Shown in pieces: positions 9,831-20,370 of a DNA stretch of 64,000 nt. The DNA is from Labyrinthula sp. Ha (lineage: Eukaryota; Sar; Bigyra; Labyrinthulida; Labyrinthulaceae), in contig JAALGZ010000007.1 of the NCBI GenBank assembly GCA_015227615.1, positions 1,488,001 to 1,552,000 on the forward strand, read 5' to 3'. A program made the translations under genes and the position numbers. A model generated the notes under the pieces. It did no database searches, was not told the DNA's origin, and saw only the letters and a list, made by a program, of their open reading frames with translations. Numbering within the stretch: position 1 is the stretch's first letter; each line of letters begins with the position of its first letter.

Positions 9831-12687
9831 AATCTGGATCACTGGATCACCTGAACTGGCACTTTCCGGTCTTTTACACTCGTGATTGTTGTTTTCTTTT
9901 GTTTTGGGATTGGAATTTTGGAAAATCGTGCACAAGATTCAGGCTGTTATTGGAACAAAAGTGATCCAGCTGCTCAAGAACACCTATTAATGGATGTACC
10001 GTAATTACAGTAATAGTTTTACTGTAGAGAGTATGGGCAAGGCCGCAGGCTCGTGAGGGTTAGGTCCTCGGACTCAATTGGCACTGCCACGGAACTCCCT
10101 TAAAATATAATCTAATCTAATCCAACCAACTCTAATTAATAACAAAATAATAAAAGTGCACAAGGAAAACTCGTCCAAGAACTTACAGAGGAGATTCACA
10201 TGTTATGAAATTCATCAAAATACGAGGCATATGACCCTGCCGTAGTCTGTTACCAGGTTATTTCCGGGTTTTATGGGCTTCTTTTAAGGGTTTTCATACG
10301 CTGTATAAATAAAATACATGTTCTTCGGGCGTTTGAGCCGAGCTGCGTGGCCCAAGGCCGTGTGGCTCAACTTTTATTGGTATTCATTTGGTTGTTAATA
10401 ATTAGTGAAATTGGTTTGGGAATAACGAGAATCAATCAATAAGAAAAATGTGGGCAAATTTTTATTGATATATTATCAATGAAGCAAATCCGGTCCCTAA
10501 TTACCATCTATATCACTTATCGGTAAACCATATATTGAATACATACACAAGGAGTGAAGCCACATGGTAGTAAATGGTACCACTCATAGAACAATGTCCT
10601 CTCGCTGTTTATTTGCAGTATACGTGAAAAATAAAAGGAGAAATACTTAAGGCATTGGTACACTGCCCCATTTGCGTGAACTGTGCATTCGTAAATAACC
10701 TCAAAATTTTATTCTTACTGGGTAAGAAGCAAAGTAGAAGAGCAAATACTATCTATTATACGAATCATTGTATGCCATTGCGCAGAACCACTACCTTGAT
10801 AAAAAATTTTATTTCATTTGTTTCAAGACCTAGGAAATTTCTTAATCGAAAGGTAAAACTATTTGTCTTATTTATTACAACAGCTAAAAATGCAAGGTTC
10901 TCCGAGATTCGTTGAAATTTATAGTAGCTTGTATCTTAGTTGGCTTCGCATACTTTTTCAAGGTGTGTCCAAGGACATGTATACTAGGAGATGCCTTGGT
11001 GGCAATCTTCTTAAACAGTAACAGTATTGGAGCATCTGGTAAAATTCTAAATACACTAGAATATTTTTCCTTGTGCTAATGCGATATTGGAGCAGTTACT
11101 TCAAGCACGGCTCTATGAATAAGAACAAGAATATTTTAGAAAAAGCATTATAACGTTTCTTTTTTTGCTAATTCAAAACTGCTTAGGTGATATTTTTACC
11201 TTCATGGAAATCTTGTTCTACCTAGTTACTCAAGCTGAAGAATCATTAATAAAACGAGATACATCCCACTGAAATTTTATGTAACTAGCCACACTGCAGT
11301 AATTTGCTAGAATAAGAACGGACAGACTGGTCATGCGATAGGTGGTACTAAAAGTTTCAAGTCTTGAGTGATACATTTCTTTCATGAAGTTTAAGTAATC
11401 TATTTCAGGACGCTCTGTACATGGACATGTTTCTACAATACAAGTGAGATGTGAAACATCTTATTGAGGATAGACTATACTCTGACTATTTGATTCCGTG
11501 GTGAAGCTTTCTTCTTTGACAAGATTATCACTCTGTTTTCTTAGACGGAAACATTTATAGAACCACGATGTGCCTCGCCATAACATTCTAACTCCATTTT
11601 CATACCTCACAAACCACGATACTAAGATACTTTTTAACATAAAACAGTGATCAAGAAAATATATGTTGTTTAAGAGTCGTAATCTCCGCTTCCTGATTCC
11701 TTCTACCTAGGGAGATATCTTGACTAAACCAGTATTATTATCACTATTCATGACTGTTGTAAAGGTACTTGAGTTGAGAAGGTTATTCGTAGCTAATAGT
11801 ATGTTGATTATGAAGCTGAGAAGATAATTCGTTTTGGTTGCTTTGTTCAAGTTAGGATGGTACAGGATGGTGATGTTTGCGACGCTTGCTAACCTGTTCA
11901 AAAACTTTAAGCAAGGGTACTTCTAAAAGCAAAAACAAATATAAAAACAGAAAAAAAAATAAATAGTTCGTTTTAACCCAGGTTAAGCTTAGTTAAAAAT
12001 TAGGACAATAGTAACTGGGTCTAGGCTTACACACTTAACAATGACTGATACCACTTTAAAGTTACTATTTATACCTAAAGGCTTTCTAGCAACAGGATGT
12101 CGCTCAACGAAAATGTCTTGAAGTTACCTAATACTGCGATGATTGTAAATACAGAGGTAAATGCCTCAAACCTTGGTCACAAAGCCATTGCTTTCAAGAT
12201 TCTTTTTCTTCAACTCAAACAGTCCCTATATGTACTTGCTAAAACATTTGTTTAATTTAACTATATATTATCCATATTAACTGTAAATAGGTATATATCA
12301 ATAGTTCACATCCAAGAATAAAAATCTAAGGAAATACTAGCTACACTGTGATTTGGAGGTCGCGTACGGTCCATTGTATATCTTATTAATTAAAGATTTG
12401 CCAGATATTATTACGGGTTGCTCGTTCCTATTTTTAAGAGACATGCCAACCTTTTATATCCTTGTTTGAGAATGCTGCTATGCCTTTCTTTAATAAAAGC
12501 CAGGTATCAAATATTTATGAGTTGGGAGTGAGAACATTTCTTTCAGAGGCATGTTCGCTATCAGCTGTTGGAAACGAAAGGCAACATAATGTTTGATGTT
12601 CTTCCTCTTCAAAGTTGGATTTGTAACTTAGCTACAGAAGTTTATCACAAAATAAATCACCGGAGTTCGATCACTTCCATCGGGATA
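9831..12687. other. non-coding stretch, right arm of inverted-repeat element and intergenic DNA
   Basis: This contains the inner inverted block (10052-10064) and the right inverted repeat (10348-10494). From 10500 to 12687 I see AT-rich sequence and no convincing gene. Short open frames at 10655-10915 and 11707-11901 have no recognisable motif or composition. Confidence 0.45.
10348..10494 (-). repeat. right inverted repeat of the foldback-like element
   Basis: It pairs with 5108-5256 in inverted orientation. The outer tip reads GACCGGATTTGC on the minus strand against GATCGGATTTGC on the left, and the inner end reads GGCCTTGGGCCA in both. It bounds a 5.4-kb unit. Confidence 0.75.
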
Positions 12688-12692
12688 TTTCT

Positions 12693-12818
12693 TGATCAGA
12701 TCCCACAAATAATCTGTACAGGTAACTTGCGAAGTGAAATGTAATCTGTTGTAAATGCGCGTGTTAGGTAGTTAACGTATATATGTATATTAAGAACTAA
12801 CAACTGATAAATCATCAT
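12693..12818 (-). repeat. 3' LTR of the Ty3/gypsy fossil
   Basis: Matches 19885-20010 over 126 bp with about 9 differences. It begins TGATCAGATC and ends with CATCAT. Flanked outside by TTTCT. On its inner side it adjoins the purine tract and the end of the MT-A70-like region. Confidence 0.85.
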
Positions 12819-14073
12819 TACTCTTTCTCAAAGACAAACTTCCTATAATTGGTAACAAGCTCAAGGCCAACAGAAAACCAACGATAGCGTAGATTACATG
12901 ATCGTGAGAAGAGATCCAAATATTGTTTCCCAGGTAATAAGGGCTCAGCTAATTCATAAATTTCTATCGACTTCTGGCTCCGTGTTAAACGTGACGACAA
13001 AATAACATCATTGGCTCTTCCAAGTAACAATTCAGAATGATCTCCTTTAGTTGCTAGAATACATTTTTCAGTAGCGTGCCTAAGAATATGTCCATTACCA
13101 ACTGCTAGTTTATCATGTTTCGTTGTCTTAACCCAAGTGATGAGATTCCGAAATTTGAATCCCTGCTGCTGCAGCCATTGCTTCGATAAGTCTAGTTTCG
13201 TATTTACAGTCCATAGGAGAACCACCCCATGCTTGACCAGCTTTCCAATATGTATCGACAATATATCTCTATCCGGAAGGGTAGAATGGGAAAGGCTTGC
13301 ACCGCGAGTAGGGGTATCAGACAGGTAGCTCCAAAGAGGATCGATATGCAAAAGGTCAAAAGTTCCAAAAGAATTGAGTAGTAGACTCACTGCAGAAGGC
13401 TCATTCAAACCCAGTTTTATTTGAATACTTTATGGCGGATGTATAATAAGGTCGATTGAATTAATAGGTGCAAATAAATCAGAATCGGTAGACAGAATAA
13501 AATGATTTGAGCCACATCCTGAAAGCTTAAATTGTTCACCATCCAGATCCAAGATAACGTAATCAGCAGAACCAGACCACAATAGTAAGTTATTCGCATA
13601 AAAATCCTTTAAAGCTTCAACGATTTCATATTCGTGCTTTTGAGTAAACTTGAAGAACCTTGATTTAATCTTTCGTTCTTTGATCAGAGATACAAATTCT
13701 TTCTTCAAAGCCTTTCTTTCTACTTGTGTCGCATTCAAAACAGGTACAATATCCCCTGGGTTACAGTAATCGTTGAAGGTGAAGTAATGCAGATAGTTCT
13801 CGATATTATCTAGCCTCCTAAAAAATGGTATGACAACTTTATGGCGTTCCATCGGGGATAATCCAAATCTCCACTGATTTAAATATCGACACAAAGTGAG
13901 CTCTCGAGGTTGCATGTTGTGTTCGCGGATGTGAAAGGCTTTAAAAGTATCTCTGTTTTTTTTTCAACTTTGTAGACGTCTAGGTAAATTCCATGATACT
14001 CCGACACTGCCTGCTTGAACAGTAACTTCTGAAGTTGGTTGTGCATTTGTTGAGAATTTTTGCCAGGTAACAA
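12818..14073 (-). pseudogene. MT-A70-like methyltransferase region carried by the retroelement (fossil part)
   Basis: It lies after integrase in the position where other LTR elements carry env or accessory genes. The downstream part, about 12818-13408, shows MT-A70 family features: a FDLLHID-type strand leading to the catalytic motif region, a SIHIGKLVKHGVVLLWTV segment, QWLQQQGFKFRNLITWVK, and a C-terminal LDLFSR motif. The same order is found in the intact MT-A70 gene at 62603-63652. The upstream part (13430-14073) has no recognised domain. The end of this region touches the 3' LTR, and the polypurine tract lies within its last codons. As a family, MT-A70 enzymes transfer methyl groups to adenine N6 in RNA or DNA. 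Activity of this decayed copy is not claimed. Confidence 0.7.
12821..12829 (-). promoter_or_regulatory. polypurine tract before the 3' LTR
   Basis: The minus strand reads GAGAAAGAG three bases before the LTR, the usual site for plus-strand priming in LTR elements. It overlaps the C-terminal codons of the MT-A70-like region. Confidence 0.6.
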
Positions 14074-14154
14074 GTTCTACTGTCTAATCTTCTTGTAGTT
14101 TCCAAAACCATACTTCATAACCGCGCACCGCAGTTTTTCTTTTTCCCCAGAAAA

Positions 14155-15668
14155 TCAACCAGGTGCAGCTGTAGGTACAGCTTGTCCCGAAATGCCGATA
14201 TGACCAACTTTGCTGTCAGGCTTGGTATTTATGTCGTTCAACATCCTTTTCGATATCTTTCTGTGCACTCCACGGTAGTTGGTCAAAAAGTCTTCGCTTA
14301 AACTCGACAAGTCTTCCCACATTGTTCTCCAGGGTTCCCAAGTCAGCTCCTCGCAACCTAGCCACTTTGTAAGTACAATAATCCCGTTTTTATCCGTAAC
14401 GAAGAGTTTCAAAAAATATTCAACTTCAAGTGGGTCTTGATTAGAGAGGAAGAGATTGATAATTTCTTGAGTAGGTTTGAAAGTGTCGTCTTTGTATGGC
14501 CATAGTCTGGAAGCGTGAACAATTTGACGTTTGCCTAAAAGGTCTTCAATTTGATATACATTAGAGCTGATTATTTTAATAATTCGATAAGGTCCAACAA
14601 ATAATGGGAGATGCTTAACTTGAGATCCTTTGGTTCCTGACTTCGTTAACAAAATCCAATCGCCAACGTTATACTGAATGACGGGGGCTTTTAGCTTGTC
14701 ATTGTATCGCTTGTTCCTTCTGAATCTAAGTTCTAAAGTCGTGCCATAGGCCAGCTGCAACCTTTCCTGCATCAACTTTCTTACTTCGCGAAAATTTGCT
14801 TCGATAGACCTCTTCTTCCTCGTTGTAAGATTTATTGAAAGGGATGAGGCTAGGCCCGAGATGTTTTCCAAAAGCGTGTTCGAAGTAGTAGCTGGCGCAT
14901 TCATGAACAATTGGTTAGGCTTATATCCAGCTTTGGTTCTCGACGAGTAGTAATTTAGCGAATCCACGATAGTACCAACTAATTTATGCACCTCTGTAGT
15001 GTTCAAGATAGATTGATCACAAACTGTTCTTATCATCGTAACAATCTTTGCGTTCGTGACTTCCACTACCCCGTTTATCCATGGACTGAATTTGATGCTG
15101 AGATATCTCTTAAAGTGGTAAACCTCAGAGAGTGTCTGCAAGAGATTTTCCGCAAAATAGGACACATTATCACTGACTAGGGCGAAGTTGTTCTTAAACT
15201 GGAAGTTTCCAAGGAATTCAATGAGGGCCAAAGCCATGTTCGACACATCCTTTTTTTCGACAACCTTCATAAATACCTTACGAGTAGCGTTGTCGACCAT
15301 AACTATTATTTTCACTCGCTATTTATGGATAAAAAATCGGCATGTATTATCTCCCGTGGTGTATTCGAAATTAGTGTTGAATGGAAAGGTCTCCGAATAA
15401 GCTGTGGCTGATTACTTGAACAGTGTAAGCATTTAATTCTAAAGTTCTGTATTAGCGTTTTGAGGTTGTATTCCTTGGGGATATCGAAGGTGGATGGTTT
15501 CCTTAATAAATCCTCTTCCTGCTTGATTGAAACGTGGTTTTGCGCGATGTGGTTCGAGATAATCAGTCTACATATAAAATCAATGTTCCACGGTATCCAT
15601 ATCTTTGAGCCTTTAACCACCAGCTCCTTAACTTCTTCTTTCAGATATTTGCGTTGAAGGTCCGTCAA
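14155..15668 (-). pseudogene. integrase region with chromodomain-like tail (Ty3/gypsy fossil part)
   Basis: The N-terminal portion has the His/Cys zinc-binding pattern, with CLHC in the second half. The catalytic core portion has the MVDNATRKVF strand, LVSDN and a FSPWINGVVEVTNA-type segment. A GPY/F-like module follows (PLFVGPYRIIKII, then VHASRLWPYK). A chromodomain-like stretch LTKWLGCEELTWEPW closes the region and indicates a chromovirus-type element. It is part of a broken element. Confidence 0.8.
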
Positions 15669-17460
15669 CTCGGAATCCGAAGGCTTTTTGAAGTTATTTT
15701 TATACCAAGGCGATAGGAATGAAATTCGGTTCTCATCATAGACCTTCTTGGTCTTGTCGAGGTTTTCAGGCCTACTTCAACATTCAGAATGGAGATATTG
15801 TTAACAAACATGACAAGATCTGTCTGAGAGTCATCAATTTTCACAACTTTTTCGACATACCTGTTTCCCCATCGGGACAAAATGTCAGTTGCAACGTTTT
15901 CTTCCCCCGGAATATGTCTTACTACTATGTCCAACTGTTGAAACTGGTAGCTCCATCTCGACATCCTTCCGACCTGCAACTGATTGGGGCTTGCCTCCGA
16001 GGTTAGCACATACTGTAGGTTTTTGTGGTCGGTAAATATCGTTATTGTCGACTCCTGACCAAAAAAGAGCCACGGGATCCTTTTAAACGAAAACCAGATG
16101 GGGTAAAGTTCCTTTGAGGATATATATATCAGTTCAACTGTCCTTTCTGAAATTTACCGCTAAAGAAAAATACAGGCAAATCAATTTGATTTCTGATTAA
16201 AGTGTTGTCGTCAAGGAGTCCAGGATTGCAATTTTCGCAGTGTGTAATCATCAGACACAAATACAGGTCTGACGCATCTGCGAATAAACACAGCGGTTTC
16301 CAGGGCCGTAGTTATGTAGTTATTTTTTAGAGGCTTCGTTTAATATATCCAAAAATTGGTTCCATTTTAGAATAGCTTCTTCTGTCCATTCCACGGGTTC
16401 ATTTTCCTTTTTCAATTTAGCTTTAGGCTTCTTAAATTCAACCAGCTTTGCAAAATAATCCCTATACTCAGTAAGGTGTTCAACTGCAGAAGACAACCAA
16501 TTTTCCAGATGAAGCGCTTGTGCCAGTTGGTGCCTATAATACGGTTTCTTAACATACATTATTTTATCAAAAGACTTCGAACTGAATTTCCATCCTTGGT
16601 GGATAATACTCCTACCATACCACTCAACTTCTTTCTGCGAAGGGAAGTACTTGTCGATGTTAAGTCTAAGGTTCAACATAACAAATCGGTCCAGTAACTC
16701 AGCCAAGTTTCTCAAGTAGTTCTCGAAAGTCAACGAGTAGATCACTATATCATCTATCTAACAGATGGCACCCTCTTTTTCTTTCATAAACTTGCTTCCT
16801 AAAATTTCGGTCTGCATTCGTTCTTGAAACAGCATAGGCGTGTTTATCCAGCCCATAGGGCTTCCCACCATCTCATACGCACCAATTGGAGTTATTATCG
16901 TAAAATACTGCATAGAATCCTCGTGGACTGACATATAGTCAAAACTACTCAGAACGTCAAACGCTCCGTAATATGAAGAACTCATCGGTACAAAAACTTG
17001 TTGCTCCAAGTTTGGCATTGTAAGCGGAGTCTTTATCGTAACCTTATTCAGTGGCTTCATGTTGGCGACCATTCTATATTTCTCTGGACTTTTTTCGGAA
17101 CTAAAAACGTCTGATATCCATGTTTTTGGTTGCGGCTTCTGCGAATTAAACTTCATTCTTCCATACTTTCAGGTTTTGATCTTAAAAATCCAAGCATTGA
17201 TGACCCATAATTCCTAGAAGAGTCGACAGGAAATACAGCATTGGGTATTACATGGCAGAATATAGGCTTTAGCTTGGACATTCTATCAGGAGATTCTTTG
17301 TCACCAAAAACCTTATGCCTACCCAAAAGAATACCTCGGAGTGAAGTGATGTTATAGTCTTTGAATTCTTCCATCAAACTAGCCACCTTTTTCTCGATCT
17401 TGTTCCTGATGCCTTGTTCATCGTCATCGTCGTTGCGTTCCGAGTTCTCACCGTATTCTA
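15669..17460 (-). pseudogene. reverse transcriptase and RNase H region (Ty3/gypsy fossil part)
   Basis: Reverse transcriptase signatures include YRMVANMKPLNKVTIK, a YYGAFDVLSSFDYM segment and a TPIGAYEMVGSPMGWINTP segment. A connection-like segment NLRLNIDKYFPSQKEVEWYG follows. RNase H C-terminal signature DIVVRHIPGEENVATDILS lies near 15880-15960. The order matches Ty3/gypsy pol. The region is broken. Confidence 0.8.
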
Positions 17461-17812
17461 CCTCTTCTGCCTAAAACTCGTCTGGTTCTTCATCTGTCTT
17501 GAAAACAACAGGCTTTTCATATGCAAAGTTACGCCGCTGCAAAACCTTTTTATCATATATGAGTCCCAAAACAATTAAATCCAAGTTGAGTTGCGAACAT
17601 TCGGAGTTGACATTCTGTGAATAAATAGGATCTGAAGCGCAAACCCTTCAGTTTTGTTGCTGATTATTGAGATGTTGGAGAATATTCGATTCAGTCGGAG
17701 GGCTTGCTTGGATATCTTGCATGTTTTGTTGACCAGAAGGGGCTTGACGCACTTGATTTATGTATGTATTCTGCTTAATATTATTTATAGGTTGGTCCGG
17801 ATAAGCTACAGA

Positions 17813-18133
17813 CTAATATAGGGCTTGATCAGGAGTTGCTTTGAGGCTATATAAGTCTTCGAAACCAATAAGAACCCATTGCCACTGAGGTGAATCAACC
17901 AACTCAATTTTTAGCCTAGGCAGCTCATTTTTCTTTCGGTCGCTGTGCTTGACCTTAAGACCAATAAGATCCATGTGTGTAACTCGTATTTTCTGCTCAT
18001 TCGGTAATACAACGTATCTCTTCTCCCTCATCGGGTATACCGTGTGCCAAAGTTGTGAATGCTGTTGAAAACCTCCAACCGTGGCAGTGGCGCCACTGTC
18101 AAGACAACCCTTAACCAGTTGCCACGACCTCAT
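17813..18133 (-). pseudogene. retroviral-type aspartic protease region (Ty3/gypsy fossil part)
   Basis: The active-site motif GCLDSGATATVGG is visible near the upstream end, followed by strands typical of a retropepsin. It lies between gag and reverse transcriptase, as in Ty3/gypsy. Confidence 0.7.
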
Positions 18134-18429
18134 AGGTACAAATATATATATGAGCCTTCTCTTGATTCAGAACTTGTCCATTTATGCCTTTAAACCTTCT
18201 TACAATAACGTCTTGTGCCCTGTTTGGGTCACGGTGTGGCGACTGGTATCTCTGAATGTTCCCTTGAGGCGCTTGTTGAAGGTGCTGGTTGAATCCGGGA
18301 GCTATGTTTTTATTCACGGCAAAGTTTCTTGTGTTTCTTAGCGTGGTGGATACTTGGGGGAGGTTTCTATTATTCTGCGCCCTTAGGAATATGGGTGGGA
18401 GTCCATTTGCTTTCCTCATCTCATTAACT

Positions 18430-19884
18430 GGGCATTCTCTCTGGAAGTGGTCAGGTTTGGAACATATTCTGCAACTTTTATCGTAAGTTGGTGCAGCCAG
18501 TATGTATTTTGGGGTTTGCTGATACGTTGCGTTCTGCTAGTATTGAAAACCTTGGCGGGTTTGTGATTGAGGTGGGTATTGATGATTTGCGTTTATATTC
18601 ATGTAGTTTGTGTGTACATTTGAAGGTGTGTAAGCTTGATTCATCTGTTCATATTATATTGTCGTTGGCTGTGGAAAGTGTTGTTGTGGGGGTAGATAAG
18701 CTGTTTCTTGGAGTGCATGCTGCTGGACTTTCATAACCTCCTCCATCTTTACATCGTCCTCGTGCTCATTCATCGCCCACTGTTTCAGCTTCAACAACTG
18801 CTCCAGCAATTCGAGTCCGGGCTTCTTGTTCTCTTCCATTTTCTGCAAGTGTTCGTACTAGTCCTTGTCCAATAGTTTCCTTTGAGCTGATCGAACCAGT
18901 TTATGAAGTTGGTTGTATTCATCCGTATCAATTTCGAAGCGCGCTGGCAACTTTGATATGGCTATCTTCAAAACCTGTTTCTCTATTCTTTTATCTTTCA
19001 TCTCCTTTAATGTTACCAATCTCTTTATACTGTTTATGAAGTGTTTGACTTGAAATCTATAGGGCTTATCATCCGGCCACTCTAACTGGTTTCTCAAAAT
19101 GCGAATGTTCATTTCGCCTTTTTCGACGTCGTATTCCGCTACTATTTGCTCCAGAACCTCTTTTATAGACTTGTCCGTCTTAGCGTCGTAAACGTCACTC
19201 AACTCCCTTATGATATTTCCGTCTATATAGTGCTGGATCGAGCTGTTTCCGGACTGGTGAGCGTAAGAACGGGTGAAGCTTATGACATCTTCTGCTGCAA
19301 GAGACTTAAGGAAGGGGGGGGGGGGGGTTTGGCGCACTCTGGATGAAAAAGGTGTTCTTTTGAGGCTTTGCTGCTGATGTTGGGATGCTCGCACTGTTTT
19401 TTTTATTGCCTGTAGTTTTCCCTTGAGACTCGTTTCCGTCTTCGTATTCTGACATTTCTGTATTTTGTCTATTCAATTCTCTAGTGACGTGGTGCGATGT
19501 AGAATCAAGTTTTTTGATAAGACTGTCCTTTCTTCTTGATTTGTCTCTACTTAAAGGCCAATTAATATTATATCATCGGTTACTTGAGCGGAGAGGTGTG
19601 TCTGTAAAGCCCTTTGAATATCTAGGAGAGTTTGAATGTATAATTTCGAGTTTCGATTCGGCTGCTTTGGGAGTAACAGCTAAAAGTTCTTCTCGAAAAA
19701 GGAGATAAGGTCTAGGGTCCTTTGAAAAGGCGGGTTCGCTTAAAGTTTCAGAAACTTTTCGCGGACGCAAATATAATAAAATTTCTTCGGTAGTTTGATC
19801 TACCAGGTGCTTTCTACTCTTCGATAACTTAAACGTCGGTATCTTGTGAGATGTGAATGCAGAATCTTTCTCTTGTTCGAACAA
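18430..19884 (-). pseudogene. gag region with CCHC zinc knuckle (Ty3/gypsy fossil part)
   Basis: The region contains a helical gag-like segment (about 18858-19394), a Gln/Glu-rich stretch, and a CCHC knuckle CRICSKPDHFQREC at about 18430-18475. It begins directly inside the 5' LTR. The coding frame is interrupted. Confidence 0.65.
19873..19884. other. 12-bp palindrome directly inside the 5' LTR
   Basis: TTGTTCGAACAA is a perfect palindrome occupying the place where a tRNA primer-binding site normally sits. It does not start with the TGG complementary to a tRNA CCA end. The priming mode is therefore unclear. Confidence 0.45.
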
Positions 19885-20010
19885 TGATCAGATCCCACAA
19901 ATAATCTGTACAGGTAACTTGTGAAGTGAAATGTGATTTTTTGTAAATGTGCGTGTTAGGCAGTTAACGTATATATGTATATTAAGAACTAACAACGCAT
20001 AAACCATCAT
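19885..20010 (-). repeat. 5' LTR of the Ty3/gypsy fossil
   Basis: Matches 12693-12818 over its whole length with about 9 differences. Flanked outside by TTTCT at 20011-20015. It lies about 360 bp upstream of the sulfatase gene and points away from it. Confidence 0.85.
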
Positions 20011-20015
20011 TTTCT

Positions 20016-20370
20016 ACTTCAGACCAAGAGCAACTATAGTTACAAACTTCTTACTTTGATGGAGAAAAATAAATTACCCATAGTATTTGATGAAATTAAA
20101 TTTCAACCAAATATTACTATGCAAACCATGGCTAGCGTAAAGTTTGATCATGAACAGGATTAAAGAGGCAGCACTGTTGATTTAACTCAATTTCTTCGTC
20201 ATTGCTATGAAAGTTGAATCTAGTTTAATTGCCCAAAATTTGTCATATTGGAAACGTTCTCCATTTTCAAAGATGGCGTATCTTTAGGCTTCAAAAACCA
20301 GTACAAACGTGGAGTTGAACAGCAATATACTTACAAAGTTAAGTAAACAGTCATTTTTGCCTAGAACCGA
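20016..20370. other. sequence between the LTR and the sulfatase gene
   Basis: It holds a short open frame from an ATG at 20059 (about 34 codons, unrecognised). A GT..AG stretch of 27 nt at 20338-20364 ends immediately before the sulfatase frame. Removing it would join the sulfatase to an open frame running back to about 20234. That extension supplies no signal peptide, so the intron is only a candidate. Confidence 0.35.

Larger units (their letters stand above)
12693..20010 (-). mobile_element. Ty3/gypsy chromovirus-type LTR retrotransposon fossil with MT-A70-like cargo
   Basis: A 7.3-kb element read on the minus strand. It has 126-bp direct LTRs at both ends and a 5-bp target duplication TTTCT (12688-12692 and 20011-20015). 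The order of parts is gag with a CCHC knuckle, protease, reverse transcriptase, RNase H, integrase with a GPY/F-like module and chromodomain-like tail, then an extra region with an MT-A70-like methyltransferase domain against the 3' LTR. The pol order and integrase tail place it with Ty3/gypsy chromoviruses. The coding part is broken, with about ten interruptions. The LTRs differ at about 9 of 126 sites (roughly 7 percent), so the insertion is not recent. A 14-bp G run lies in the gag region at 19314-19327. Confidence 0.85.

Noticed and set aside
9800-9960. Possible direct terminal repeat of the LINE shared with 5935-6120
   Set aside because: Apart from the purine tract the similarity is patchy and could be chance between AT-rich segments.
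10655-10915. 86-codon open frame with a CPICVNC motif
   Set aside because: One Cys pair only, AT-driven composition and no continuation. Probably chance.
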